Shown: positions 44,401-56,700 of the stretch, piece by piece
Position numbering within the stretch: position 1 is the stretch's first letter
How the letters are laid out: each line of letters opens with the position of its first letter
Source: Liolophura sinensis
Taxonomy: Eukaryota > Mollusca > Polyplacophora > Chitonida > Chitonidae
Direction: 5' to 3'
NCBI RefSeq assembly: GCF_032854445.1
Contig: NC_088295.1
Coordinates: 3,038,501 to 3,102,500 of the forward strand
DNA: 64,000 bases
Made by a program: the position numbers and the translations under genes
Notes under the pieces: model-generated
What the model saw: only the letters and a program-made list of their open reading frames with translations
The model's database searches: none
What the model was told of the DNA's origin: nothing

Positions 44401-47400
44401 TTGGCAAGGTCGTATGTAAACTAATCAGTGGTCAGTAAAATGTTGCAAGTAAACCAATCAGTAATCTGCTAAAGAGCGTAAGTAAACTAGTCAACGATCA
44501 GCTAAATGTGACAAGGAAACCAGTCAGTGATCTGTTAAAGGTGTAGGTAAACTATTCAATGACCAGTAAAATGTTGTATGTAGACCAATCAACGGTGAGC
44601 TAAATGTGCCACGGAAACCAATTAGTGTTCTGCTAAAGTTGGTCAGTAAACCAATGAGTGATGAACTGACTTTGACAAGGATGCCAGTCAGTGATCAGCT
44701 AAATGTGAGAAGGAAACAAATCAGTGATCTGTTAAACGTGGTAAGTTAACTATTCACTAATCAGTGAATTGTTGTAAATAAACCAATCGATGCAGAGATC
44801 AGCTATGCGTGTTAAAAAAAAAACATTGGTCTGCTATAGACGGGAAGTAAACCAATCGATGATCAGCAGCTCTTTGCTGTGTGCAAGACAAAATGAAAGG
44901 TAGCAGACAATGTACAGTATAGTGAGGAAAGAAATGTCATTTTTTTTTTTCAGAAATAAAATGCATTCGTGTTTATTTTTCATAACACATTAAATAAGTC
45001 ATTTGGTATGGTTCTTTCGTCAGCAATGGGCAGCAAACAACTGGGTGGCCTTGGGTACTCCTCGGTCAAAGTTAGTGGTGGGAATGGGCATGTACGGTCG
45101 AGGCTTCCGACTAGCCTCGGCCTCCAATAACGGTATGGGTGCCCCAGCAGTGGGAGCCGGGAGTCCCGGTCCCTTGACACAGTCAGCCGGATTCATGGCT
45201 TACTACGAGGTACCGTATACAACAGCACCATAAGCTGTATATAGTGTAATCACAGAGAATTGAAAATGACGAGTTTGACTGTTAAGACAACGGTTTCATC
45301 TTCTCTAACATGTTAATCTACATTTTGTTCACATGCATACTTCGTAGTCAGCATTTGTTTGTACACAAAACTTGAAGATAGCACAACATTCTTTATACCA
45401 CTACAAATGTGTCTCAAATATATTTCACATCATGTATCATACTTTTTTCATTTCTCTGTATTCAACTTCATATGGATACCTGTCTGAAATCATTATTATT
45501 ACTACAATAGCCTGAAGAAATTAGTTGAAAATGCATTTGGGGTATACCCATGAAATTGTTCAGGGGTAGTTTGGAAAGTAGAAAGTTTAACTAGTCGGAA
45601 TTCAGTTATAATACTCCCTGGGGCTTTAATGTTATGTTTGAGTACTAAACATCTCTGTTCTTCCACTCTGCCCAGGTGTGCAGCTTCCTTCGTAACGGCT
45701 GGACACGCTACTGGCATAACGAACACAAAGTTCCCTATGCTGTTCAGGGCAGGGAATGGGTAGGGTACGACGACGTGGAGAGTATAACTATCAAGGTAAC
45801 ATGAGCTTCCTGAACGACAGCCTTTGTATTGCTCACAGCTGTCATATTGCTCGAAACAATTCACACTGATTTCTGAAATTTTCAAAATCATTTTCTAAGC
45901 TGTATGAATTGTATCTCTCTTGAACTGTGTGGTAACATTATTTCATAAGTCTTGACCACAGAGTTTCTTAATTATCAATTTAATCATCTTTTCCTATCAC
46001 GATAAGGAGTAATTTTAAGATGACTGTTTTAATATTTCTTAATAATGAAGCGCTTATCTCACCCTGAACGATATCCCGTACAAACGAACGGCAGTTTCAA
46101 CGATTACGCTGTATTACTCTGACACTAATAGTGCGTAACATGTTAAAGCCTTAATAAATACACCATAGTCAAAACTTTAAAAATCTGTGAGGATGGTTTT
46201 GAAATAATTAAATGATTTCTCATCCTTTGAAAATAATTTCCAAAGTTAAAAATAGAACTGAAAAATCTTACAGATGAACAAAAGTAATTAATAGCACTCT
46301 AGCGCTTCATATTTTTGTATATATACTACAGCATGATGATCATAGCATGATGATTAATGCATGGTAATTAAAGCATTATGATTAAAGCATGGTGATTAAA
46401 GCGGATGTTTTCATCTGAGGATTTTTATTCTTTTCTTGCCCCTTTTTACAGACTCAGTGGATCAAGAGTCAAGGTTTTGCTGGTGGGATGATCTGGGCTA
46501 TTGATGAAGACGATTTTAGTAATGAGTGTGGTGGCGGGAGGTACCCTCTGCTGACCACCATCAACCGCCAGTTGAACACGTACACGCCCCCACGGCCACC
46601 ACCCACCACTACCGCCAGGTAACGGCTAACATAAAGCACATACTTCCGTTCTGTTCACATAGCGACATTCTAAGAAAATTAAAACCTCATCTTGGAACTT
46701 AAATGACATTCTTATATAACGGAGGCCACGATTACATGGCTGTAGAAATATAAACTTTGTTTTATATAAATTTTTCCTATGTGTTTTTTTTTTTTTTTCA
46801 TTTTTTATAAATATTTGATATTTATATATTTATTTGATTGGTGTTTAAGAACGTCATGAAGAATTGTCCACTTATACAACGGGCGACAGGATTATGGCTG
46901 AAGGAAACCGGAGTTAGTAGAGTAAACCAAATCCGTTTTCATACAAGGGCCAATGTTGGCTTTTTTGTCATGTATTAATCGTCGTTATAATCTGGGGGCT
47001 CCGTGGCTCACTCGGTTAGCGCGCTAGCGCAGCGTACTGACCCAGGAGCCTCTCGCCAATGCGGTCGCTGTGAGTTCAAGACCAGCCTATGCTGGCTTCC
47101 TCTCCGGCCGTACGTGGGAAAGTCTTCAGCAACCTGCGGGTGGTCGTGGGTTTCCCCCGGGTTCTGCCCGGTTTCCACCCACCATAATGCTGACGGCCGT
47201 CGTATAAGTGAAATATTCTTGAGTACGGCGTAAAACAACAATCAAAAAAGAAAAAAAATCGTTATAAACTTAACCGAATTCTTACATTTTATGTTAAACG
47301 ACCATTGATGCAGTCAGACACATTACATATTGAAAATGACACTACAGATGCCATCAAATATATTGTAGATTACTTGATTCAAACAATTCTGTTACTTGAA

Positions 47401-48795
47401 GAAAATAATTTCATTTTACCAGGTAGGAAATGAAAATACAAAGAGTAATTTACTAATCAGGCTTGTAGGGTTTTGTTTGAGATACCTCGGACAATGCCCT
47501 CTGACACATCTACTAGGCTGGCGCTTCAACACTTATGTGAACGTGTGGACAACAAAACACATTATCGTGGTTACAACAGAAACATAGGAGTTGGTTTGAT
47601 TTTATTACAGAACTACGACCGTAGCCAAAGTGACGCCTAGGAGGTGTATGTGGTGGTGCTCCAAGAGCACAGTGGCGCGAACCACACGTCCCACGACTCG
47701 CCCCACCACCCGCCGTGTAGTCAACCCAACTAAGCGGCCCACAAGCGGTAAGTCAAACAGAGCATCAGTATAGTATAGTGTCTGGGATAACAACAACAGC
47801 CCATTTTCATCACCGGCATTGAAAAGTAAATCACCTGATTTTTGTATTTTCTAACAGGTCTATTATAATGGCAAGACTGGGTATACCGCAAGGCCGGCTA
47901 GGCCTAAATTACGCACAGTTTTTGATTTGTGTAATTATTTATTTATTTGATTGGTGTTTTACGCTGTAGGCCTACTCAAGCATATGTCATTTATATGACG
48001 GCGGCCAGTATTACGTTGGGAGGAAACGGGGCAGAGCCCGGTGAAACTCACGTCTATCCGCAGGTTACTGAGAGACCTTTAAACGTACCCCCAGGAAGAA
48101 AACCAGCATGAGCTAGACTTAAACTCACAGTGATTGCATTAGAGATAGGCGTTTAGGTCATTGTGTTGCTCTACCACGCTAACCACCAGGTCACGGAGGC
48201 CCTTCATGATACATGTAACAATCATTCATCATTCTGAATATACTTGTTATTCAGATGGGACTTGATACCGAACACTTGCAGAAAGACTGCACTCCCTTAC
48301 ATCTCTTAATCAATCTATTAAATGAAAACATCATAAAATCCCCGAATGAAAGACACAGAGCGTCTGACGTAACAAATATCAAACTTATGTTGAATGACAC
48401 GTATTACTTTGGTTGGTGTGGGTCTCAAATCCAGGAATCTAATCGTGTGGATTATTGATATTCCGGATAAGTAATATACATACAATAACAATACTTGTTA
48501 ATAATAATTAATAACATATAAATGTAAAACACTTCATAATGTACTCATGCACAACATGCCATACATTAATACTGCCAACAATTAGTCTCTTGCACACTGT
48601 GTGATGACGTCATCATATGTTTCAGTGGCGTTCCGGTGCCCACGCGCCATCAATGGTCAGTATCCGGACCCGAATGACTGCTCCGTGTTCCATATCTGCG
48701 TCAATGGTCGCGACTTCCGGCTCAGCTGTGCCAATCGGTTGTTGTACAATCCCAGCTTGAAGGTGTGTGACTATCCTAACAAAGTGAACTGCTAG
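41427..48795 (+). CDS. Gene C: secreted GH18 chitinase with one CBM14 domain
   Basis: Complete 10-exon chitinase: 41427-41481, 42919-43099, 43324-43576, 43750-43874, 44214-44337, 45024-45209, 45676-45795, 46452-46618, 47611-47747, 48626-48795; 1518 nt, 505 aa. Exons of 253, 125, 124, 186 and 120 nt equal those of gene B, confirming paralogy. Signal peptide about 1-20; GH18 barrel about 22-398 with CYYSNW near the start, catalytic DGLDLDWE (acid E143), MSYD, and GGMIWAIDEDDF near the end. A Pro/Thr/Arg linker includes an unusual CMWWC pair. The C-terminal CBM14 has Cys 454, 468, 474, 484, 497 and 505. Intron 3 is GC-AG (exon end ATG, then GCAAGT at 43577). Acts on extracellular chitin. Intron 1 holds a LINE relic; intron 5 holds an array seeded at its donor. 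Confidence 0.93.
41640..42640 (+). mobile_element. Degraded LINE (Jockey/CR1-like) 3' part in gene C intron 1
   Basis: Reading across frames gives typical LINE reverse-transcriptase end motifs: LQSDWEIFFNWCQ...KASKC (from about 41689), ILKKAFRFLGFLKHNSKSLE (41887 onward), LVRSHL with a stop, then YVFWNLY, and KKFIKYLCHRW. These match the thumb-region signature of Jockey/CR1-type elements. Stops and frameshifts throughout show it is dead. The end, with GAGTAAATAAACTAAG near 42635, resembles a LINE 3' terminus. Same orientation as gene C. Confidence 0.8.
43875..44213. other. Gene C intron 4, with a tRNA-like fragment
   Basis: Contains a short segment (44050-44102) whose ends AGGCTG and CAGCCT pair and which includes GGTTCGAGTCC, a good B-box match. 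It is too short and poorly folded for a functional tRNA; more likely a SINE head relic. Confidence 0.4.
44326..44890 (+). repeat. 33-bp minisatellite copied from the exon 5 / donor junction, about 17 copies
   Basis: The exon ends CAGCTAAATGTG (44326-44337) and the intron begins GTAAGTAAACCAATCAG. The array repeats both parts: CAGCTAAATGTG is exact at 44499-44510 and 44696-44707, and AAGTAAACCAATCA recurs many times. Copies are diverged and lie in gene C intron 5. Confidence 0.88.
45210..45675. other. Gene C intron 6
   Basis: Donor GTACCG, acceptor CTGCCCAG. Unique AT-rich sequence; nothing recognised. Confidence 0.55.
45796..46451. other. Gene C intron 7, with a short 15-bp repeat
   Basis: AT-rich. 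Near the 3' end (46331-46402) about five copies of an ATGATTAAAGCATGG-like 15-bp unit precede acceptor CCTTTTTACAG. Nothing else recognised. Confidence 0.6.
46826..46925 (-). mobile_element. Eroded inverted SINE fragment, gene C intron 8
   Basis: TTATTTGATTGGTGTTTAAG tail in reverse, then CCACTTATACAACGG and GGCTGAAGGAAACCGGAG. A decayed copy of the main SINE family. Confidence 0.6.
46991..47258 (+). mobile_element. Full-length tRNA-derived SINE in gene C intron 8
   Basis: Head with TGGCTCACTCGG (A box) and GAGTTCAAGACC (B box), the conserved CTCTCCGGCCGTACGTGGGA body, GCCGTCGTATAAGTGAAATA tail and A-rich end. A 9-bp target-site duplication TCGTTATAA flanks it (46982-46990, 47259-47267). Nearly identical to the copy at 22657. 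Confidence 0.92.
47934..48203 (-). mobile_element. SINE copy, inverted, in gene C intron 9
   Basis: Tail (TTTATTTGATTGGTGTTTTA) at the left, then TATGACGGCGGCCAGTATTA, GCAGAGCCCGG and TCCGCAGGTTACTG, and head GGTCACGGAGGCCC at the right. Faces the copy at 46991 across exon 9. Confidence 0.88.
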
Positions 48796-48996
48796 CCTAC
48801 TACCTAAGGAGGACTTAAGCTGGAGACTTTTGGGCGGAGCTGGTTGAAAAAAGGACTTTGCCGTCTGACATTTAGTTGGCGGTACAAATCAACCCAGTGA
48901 TGATATACGCTTATATCAGGAGAAACAAGTGCCAGGATAATCGCATTGGTTTCCAAACACGTTTCTGCGATTTGGGTCTATACTGTGTATGGGTAA

Positions 48997-49002
48997 AATA
49001 AA
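48997..49002 (+). promoter_or_regulatory. Gene C poly(A) signal
   Basis: AATAAA about 200 nt after the TAG stop (48793-48795), followed by a GT-rich stretch (GGCGAGTGTCTCC, GAGTGTC). Confidence 0.75.
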
Positions 49003-50084
49003 TGGCGAGTGTCTCCAGATCGAGTGTCAAAGCGTCTTTGGTGAAACCATATGGATGGTTAACTTGTCTTTTGTTGCAACAGGTTTTCTATTACAATAAG
49101 TATTAAGCTATTCCATAGTATTTTGTTATGATTCTACAGGTAAGCGTTTGGCATGGTGGCATGTTTATTTTTTATTACCTGCCACAAAAACGAAGATACC
49201 CTGAATAAATATCTCACGCCCAGAAACTTCACTAACACTAGCTTATCAGCAGTGATGACACAGTTACATAACGGTTGATTTGTCGACATGCTGGGTTCCA
49301 GTTTAATATCAAGAAAGACTACAGTGTTAGGTAAGCTATTACACCCAGGTCACGGAGACGCTAAGCCTACACACCCTGGTGTTAATAGGGAAGGCACACA
49401 CGCACAATGTAGAGTCTACGTCACTGTTCTTTCTCTTTACCCACCCAATTTTACATTCCACTAAACTGGAGCACGAAAAAAAAATTGAAGAGTTGGAACA
49501 GGTGTAGGTTAATGTGCTAACGGCATTATCGGATAGGACATAATCAAATTGATAATGCGCAGTTAAAATAGCCCATCTAAAATAGGCTTGCGCAAAACCT
49601 AGATCAAAGAGCCGCCTTGCTTTGCGATGGTTTACGGTGCTAATTCTATCTGTTTGTTCCGGGATAGATGGCTATTTAAGTAACTTCTTCAATTAAAATT
49701 GTGCAAGGCACGACGACGGATCCTACCTCAGTCCAACACAAACGGGGTGTCCGTGGAATACTAATGAAATGAAGCAGGCTATAAGAGAGGACTGTGTCAA
49801 CAAAGCTTGTATGTTATATTGGTACCATATGTTAACACTCCCTATCTACGTGACTGATGAAGTTAGGGGCGACATGAGACAGGCATCTGGGTCTGCACTC
49901 TGGGCATGGACTACACAGTCACACCAGGATATCGTAAAGATATCGCAGGTACAGGCCATAAATACCGTTGACAATACCAAGGAATTAAAAAAAATCTTGA
50001 GAAATTATAACATAATTAGAAAACTAAATAAGCGGGAGCTAGTCGTGCCATCTGGCGCAAACTAAGACGATTGAGAGGAGCGTA
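49003..50084. other. Sequence after gene C
   Basis: Unique sequence. It holds a 98-codon open frame (49769-50065) with no recognisable domain, signal peptide or splice context; I do not call it a gene. Confidence 0.45.
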
Positions 50085-51010
50085 ACAATTTGACACCAAC
50101 AGTAGAGAGAAGCGACGCTAGGCTAAGTGATGTCATCTGACACCATCCCTAACAGTAGAGAGAAGCGGCGCTAGGCTAAGTGATGCTGTCTGACACCATC
50201 CCTAACAGTAGAGAGAAGCGGCGCTAGGCTAAGTGATGCTGTCTGACACCATCCCTAACAGTAGAGAGAAGCGGCGCTAGGCTAAGGTGATGCTGTCTGA
50301 CACCATCCCTAACAGTAGAGAGAAGCGACGCTAGGCTAAGGTGATGCTGTCTGACACCATCCCTAACAGTAGAGAGAAGCGACGCTAAACTAAGCGATGT
50401 CATTGGGTGAAAACCCTATCAGTAGACAGAAGCGACGTCACGCTGAAGTGATGTTATCGGACACCAACCCTAACAGTAGATAAAAGCGACGTTAGGCTCA
50501 ATGATGTTATCTGGCTGTTGATTGTTGATTTTCTAAGATGTTGTTTTCTGACACCAACCCTAAAAATCTGACACAAACCAATAGACAGAACCGACGCTAG
50601 GATAAAAAGATGTTATTTGACATCATAACAATATACAGAGGCGACGCTGGGCTAAAGTGATGTTATCTGACACCAAACATAACAATAAACAGAAGTGACA
50701 CGAGGCTAAGGAAATGCTATTTGACCCCATCGCTAACAGTAGACAGAAGCGAGGCTAGGCTAAAGCAATGTCATCTGACACCAACCCTAATAATTGAAAA
50801 AGTCACGCTAGGCACCAAAACCCTAAAGGTAAACAAAATCGACGTTAGCATGATATGATGTTATCTGACACCAACCAGAACGGTAGACACAAGTGGCGCT
50901 AGGTTAAGTGATGTCATCTGGCATCAACTATAACGGTGGACAGAAGCCACTGTAGATCAAAGCGATGTCATCTGACACCAGTTCTATCAGTATACAGAAG
51001 CGATGCTACG
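50085..51010. repeat. 53-bp tandem repeat, about 17 copies
   Basis: Unit CAGTAGAGAGAAGCGGCGCT, AGGCTAAGTGATGCTGTCTG, ACACCATCCCTAA. The first five or six units are nearly identical; later ones decay progressively. Confidence 0.92.
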
Positions 51011-51189
51011 TTAAAGCCACAATATGACACCGGCCCAACCAACTATAACCTCTCCGTTTTCAGTGCCAAGCTAGGCACCAACAGGTACCATTTTAAAAAG
51101 TCTTTGGTACGTCAGGACCCCGGTTTAGTCCCAGGTCTCCTAACTTCAAATCGGTCGCTCTAGCAAATAGGCTATTTAAGTGGTAGATC

Positions 51190-53560
51190 ATTAATGACAA
51201 GAAAAATCTAATAAAGTGACCATTCATGACAAGGATTATAATCTCACACAGTGACCATTCATGACAAGGATTATAATCTCACACAGTGACCATTCATCAC
51301 AAGGATTATAATCACACACAGTGACCATTCATAACAAGGATTATGATCTTACACAGTAACCATTCATTACAAAGATTATAATCTTACACAGTGACCATTC
51401 ATGACAAGGATTATAATACTACACAGTGACCATTCATGACAAGGATTATAATCACACACAGTGACCATTCATGACAAGGATTATAATACTACACAGTGAC
51501 CATTCATGACAAGGATTATAATCTTACACAGTGACCATTCATGACAAGGATTATAATCACACACAGTGACCATTCATGACAAGGATTATAATACTACACA
51601 GTGACCATTCATGACAAGGATTATTATCTTACACAGTAACCATTCATGACAAGGATTATAATCTTACACAGTGACCATTCATGACAAGGATTATAATCTT
51701 ACACAGTGACCATTCATGACAAGGGTTATAATCCTACACAGTGACCATTAATCACAAGGATTATGATCTTACACAGTGACCATTCATGACAAGGATTATA
51801 ATCTTACACAGTCACCATTCATGACAAGGATTATAATACTACACAGTGACCATTGATAACACGGCTGAAAATCGTACAGTGACCATTCATGACAAGGATT
51901 GAAATCTTACACAGTGATCATTGATGACAAGGATCGAAATCTTAAAGAGTGACCATTCATGACAAGGCTTAAAATCTTACACAATGGCCTAGAAGATTTT
52001 CCATAGTGACCATTCATGAAAAGAATTATCATCTTACACAGTGACCATTCAAGACAAGAATTAAAACCTTCAATAGTGACCATCCATGACAAGGATTATG
52101 ATCTTACACGGTGACCATTCATGACAAGGATTATAATCTTACACAGTGACCATTCATGACAAGGATTATAATCCTACACAGTAACCATTCATGACAAGGA
52201 TTATAATCTTACACAGTCACCATTCATCACAAGGATTATAATCACACACAGTGACCATTCATCACAAGGATTATAATCTTACACAGTCACCATTCATGAC
52301 AAGGATTATAATCTTACACAGTAACCATTCATGACAAGGATTATAATCACACACAGTGACCAATGATGACAAGGATTATAATCACACACAGTGACCATTC
52401 ATGACAAGGATTATAATCTTACACAGTCACCATTCATGACAAGGATTATAATCTTACACAGTGACCATTCATGACAAGGATTATAATCTTACACAGTGAC
52501 CATTCATGACAAGGATTATAATCTTACACAGTGACCATTCATGACAAGGATTATAATCTTACACAGTGACCATTCATGACAAGGATTATAATCTTACACA
52601 GTGACCATTCATGACAAGGATTATAATCACACACAGTGACCAATGATGACAAGGATTATAATCTTACACAGTGACCATTCATGACAATTATTATAATCTT
52701 ACACAGTGACCATTCATGACAAGGATTATAATCTTACACAGTGACCATTCATGACAAGGATTATAATCACACACAGTGACCATTCATGACAAGGATTATA
52801 ATCTTCCACAGTGACCATTCATCACAAGGATTATAATCTTATACAGTGACCATTCATGACAAGGATTATAATCACACACAGTGACCATTCATGACAAGGA
52901 TTATAATCACACACAGTGACCATTCATGACAAGGATTATAATCTTCCACAGTGACCATTCATGACAAGGATTATAATCTTACACAGTGACCATTCATGAC
53001 AAGGATTATAATCCTACACAGTGACCATTCATGACAAGGATTATAATCTTCCACAGTGACCATTCATGACAAGGATTATAATCTTACACAGTGACCATTC
53101 ATGACAAGGATTATAATCACACACAGTGACCATTCATGACAAGGATTATAATCTTACACAGTGACCATTCATGACAAGGATTATAATCCTACACAGTGAC
53201 CATTCATGACAAGGATTATAATCTTATACAGTGACCATTGATAACAAGGCTTAAAATCGCACAGTGATCATTGATGACAAGGATTGAAATCTTATAGAGT
53301 TACCATTCATGACAAGGCTTAAAATCTTACACACTGACCATTCATGCCAAGGTTTAAAATCTTACACAATGACCATTCATGACAAGGCCTAGAATCTTAC
53401 ACAGTAACCATTCTTGACAAGGCCCAAAATCTCACACAGTGACCTTTTATGCCAAGGTTTAAAATCTCACACAGTGACCATTCATGACAAGGTTTAATTC
53501 TTTACAGTGACCATTCAAGGTACGGCCTAAAATTCCTAACATTGACCATTTAGACAAGCC
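51190..53560. repeat. 35-bp satellite, about 67 copies
   Basis: Unit GTGACCATTCATGACAAGGA, TTATAATCTTACACA. Core units are almost identical, with CTTACACA, CACACACA and ACTACACA variants shuffled along the array. Both ends are diverged (from about 51860 to 52080 there is also a decayed stretch). Contiguous units, so not CRISPR. Confidence 0.96.
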
Positions 53561-53589
53561 TTAAATCGTCCACACAAAGCCAAGTTTAT

Positions 53590-56500
53590 GACAATAAAAT
53601 GGGGGTCTTCCTGTTTGTAAAGACCCAAAAATAACCCAGATATATATGGAAACATTAACGTCTAATGCAGAGGCCTAAAAGAAAATGGCACCAGAGACAA
53701 AACCGCCATTTTTGCCGCTCTAGAAAGACATTGTGTAGCCGAAAGGTTGAATAAATCAACGATCTATCCAGTTTTAACTGGCTTAATATGGGTCTTCACG
53801 TTCTTTAGGACCCTCAGTTAAGGTCACCCGTCTTGATCGCCCTATCAATCAATACCTCTGGAGAAATAGATTTGGAACCACATTAGTTTCTTTGTGCCGC
53901 TCTAATGTGCTATTAAATCTCTCAAATGGTCCTCTGTAGTGCACGCCAGTTCGAGAGTAAGTCAGTAAATTGGACTGTTGTCTAAATAGGCCCCAAATGA
54001 CGCAGACTGACCCATACTGTAAAACAATAACTTGTAATATGTACAATTTGAATGGTTCTGGTGTCAAAACCGCTATTTGTGGCGCTCTAGAGCCAACTAA
54101 GTTTCTGTCGTGCACACCTGTCCAACTTCAGGGTAATAAAATGACCCACATTTACAACACAAAATTGAGTGTAATATGCACAATTTAAAAGGTTTTGGTG
54201 ACTAAACCGCCATTTGTGCCGCTCTAGAAAGACATTGTGTACCAAAAATATTCAATATATGAAAGATCCATCCAGCTTTTATTGGGTAAATATGGGGTTT
54301 TCCTGTTCTCAACGACCCTTGATTAGGGCCACTCACCTTTATGGTTCTACGAATACCTCTGAAGAAATGAGTTTGGAGTCACATTAGTGTCTTTTGTAGC
54401 CCTCTAGAGTGCTGTCAGATCTCTTCAAATGTCATTCCTGGTGCACGTCAGTTCCAGTTTACGTCAGTAAACGGGTGCTTTCCTGTCTGTACAGACCCCA
54501 AAATAATCCCGGTGTACAGTAAAAATTCACGTCTATTATGTAAATGGTTCTGGTTACAAAAGCGCCATTTGTGCCACCTTAGAAAGACAACGTGCCGCAC
54601 GAAAGAAATTAATGTAATTCCATAGCCATTTCTTCACAGGGATGGATAGGTCGATCATTATGGGTTTCCCTAATAAGGGTCATAGAGAACATGAAGACCA
54701 AATTTACCCTATGAAAACTGTATAAAACTTCCACATATTGAATCTGCTAAGTGCACAGGGTCTTACTAGAGCGGCACAAATGGCGGTTTTGTCACAAAAA
54801 CCATTTACATTATACATATTAGACGTTATCCTTTTGATGTATATCTGGGTCACTTCTGGATCTTCACAGATAGGAAGATCCCATTTTATTGGCATCTATT
54901 TGGTCCTGTGTGCACGACAGAGGAACTTTAAACACATTTAATAGCCATTTGACATGAAGGCCCCATATTTATCCAATGAAAATTTGATGGAGCGTTCATA
55001 TATTGAAACTTCGAAATGCACAATGTCTTTCCAAAGCGACACAACAGGCGGTTTTGTCACCAGAATCAGTTACATTACACGTATTAGACGTTTTCGGTTT
55101 AATGCATATCTGAGTCATTTTGGCGTCTATACAAACAGGGGGGCCCCATTTTATTGACCCCCACCTTGGTCTTGTATACAGAGGGCCTTTGAACGGATTT
55201 GATTACTATTTAGAGCAACACAAAAGAAACTAATATGATTCGATGGCCACTTCTTCACAGGTAAGTATAGGGCGATCAAGGTGCATGGCCCTGATTAGGG
55301 GCCATAAAGATCGGCACAAATGGCGGTTTTGTCACCGGAACCATTTAAACTGTACATATTAGGGTTCACTTTGTTTGTTACTGTGGGTCATTTTGGGGTC
55401 TACACAGACAGGAAAATCCCATTTTATTGACCTAAACTTGAATTTGTATGCACAACACAGGAACATTGAACAAATTTAATCGCCATTTAGACCAGCAGAA
55501 AAGAGAGTAATGCGATTCCATAGCCATTTCGTCACAGGCATGGATAGGGCGATCAAGATGTGTGGCCCAAAATGCAGATCAATGGGAATACGAACATCCC
55601 ATATTTACCCACAAAAATTGGATGGAACGTTCATATATTTAATCTATCAGGGCATATTGACCCAGGAGCCTCTCACCAATGCCGTCGCTGTGAGTTCAAG
55701 TCCAGCTCATGCTGGCTTCCTCTCCGGCCGTAAGTGGGAAGGTCTGCCAGCAACCTGCGGATGGTCGTGGGTTTCCTCCGGGCTCTGCCCGGTTTCCACC
55801 CACCATAATGCTGGCCGCCGTCGTATAAGTGAAATATTCTTGAGTACGGCGTAAAACACCAATCAAATAAATAAAAAATAACTCTAAGTCTACAATATCG
55901 TCCTAGAGCGGCACAAATGGCGCTTTTGTCACCAGAACCATTTAACTTGTACGTATTAGAATTTTTGTTGTAGATGTATGTTATTTGGGGTCTATATTGA
56001 CAGGAAAAACGCGTTTTATTGATCTTAAATTAGACTGCTCTTCACGACAGCGAACCTTTGAACAAATTTAATAGACATTTAGAGCGGCACAAAAGAATTT
56101 AATGCGATTACACAGCCATTTCTCCACAGGTATGGATAAGACGATAAAGGTGGGTGGCCGTAATTAAGGATCTTAGAGAACATGAAGACCCCATTTTTAA
56201 CCAATGAAAATTCAATGTAACGTTTATTATTGAATCCTTCTGGTACACGCAATATCTTTTTAGGGTGGCACAAATGGAGGTTTTGTCACCAGAGCCATTT
56301 CCATTATACATATTAGACGATGATGTTTTACTGCATATCCCGGTCATTTGGTGATCTATATAGTCAGGAAGAACCCATTTTATTGACTTTAAGTTTCGCT
56401 GGTGTGGAAGACAGATGACTTTTCAACAGGTTTAACCATTTTGTCCCCACTTACACTGTGATCTTCTGACATTCTCTGTATATGAGGGTGTTATCAGGGG

Positions 56501-56700
56501 CTGTATGGACAGAATTTATTAATTTACTCAAGAATATTTCACTCATAGGACGATGACCAGCATTAGCCTACCGTGGGAGAAAAAAAATTCTTTTCTAAGG
56601 TAGCGCTGACATATTGAAAGCCCCAAGTGCAAAATGTCTTTTGAAAGCTTGGGAAAATGTAATTTTGTCACCAGAACTATTTGCACTCTGCACATTAGAT
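53590..56700. repeat. Composite inverted repeat with a recurring CCGCCATTTGTGCCGCTCTAG motif
   Basis: The motif AAACCGCCATTTGTGCCGCT lies in forward orientation near 53700, 54070 (diverged), 54207 and 54558, then in reverse (GAGCGGCACAAATGGCGGTT) near 54770, 55035, 55312, 55905 and 56265. Neighbouring segments such as ATTAGACGTT, GACAGGAAAATCCCATTTTA and the TTCTTCACAGG...GGATAGG box recur with it, giving blocks of about 280-560 bp that reverse near 54640-54740. No coding capacity is seen. Confidence 0.75.
55648..55878 (+). mobile_element. 5'-truncated SINE inside the inverted repeat region
   Basis: Starts at GACCCAGGAGCCTCTCACC, contains the GTGAGTTCAAGTCCAGC B box, the CTCTCCGGCCGTAAGTGGGA body, the usual tail and AATAAATAAAAAATAA. 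It interrupts the composite repeat and so is younger than it. Confidence 0.88.

Noticed and set aside
49769-50065. 98-codon open frame after gene C
   Set aside because: No recognisable domain, poor start context and no splice or poly(A) support; compatible with chance or a decayed element.
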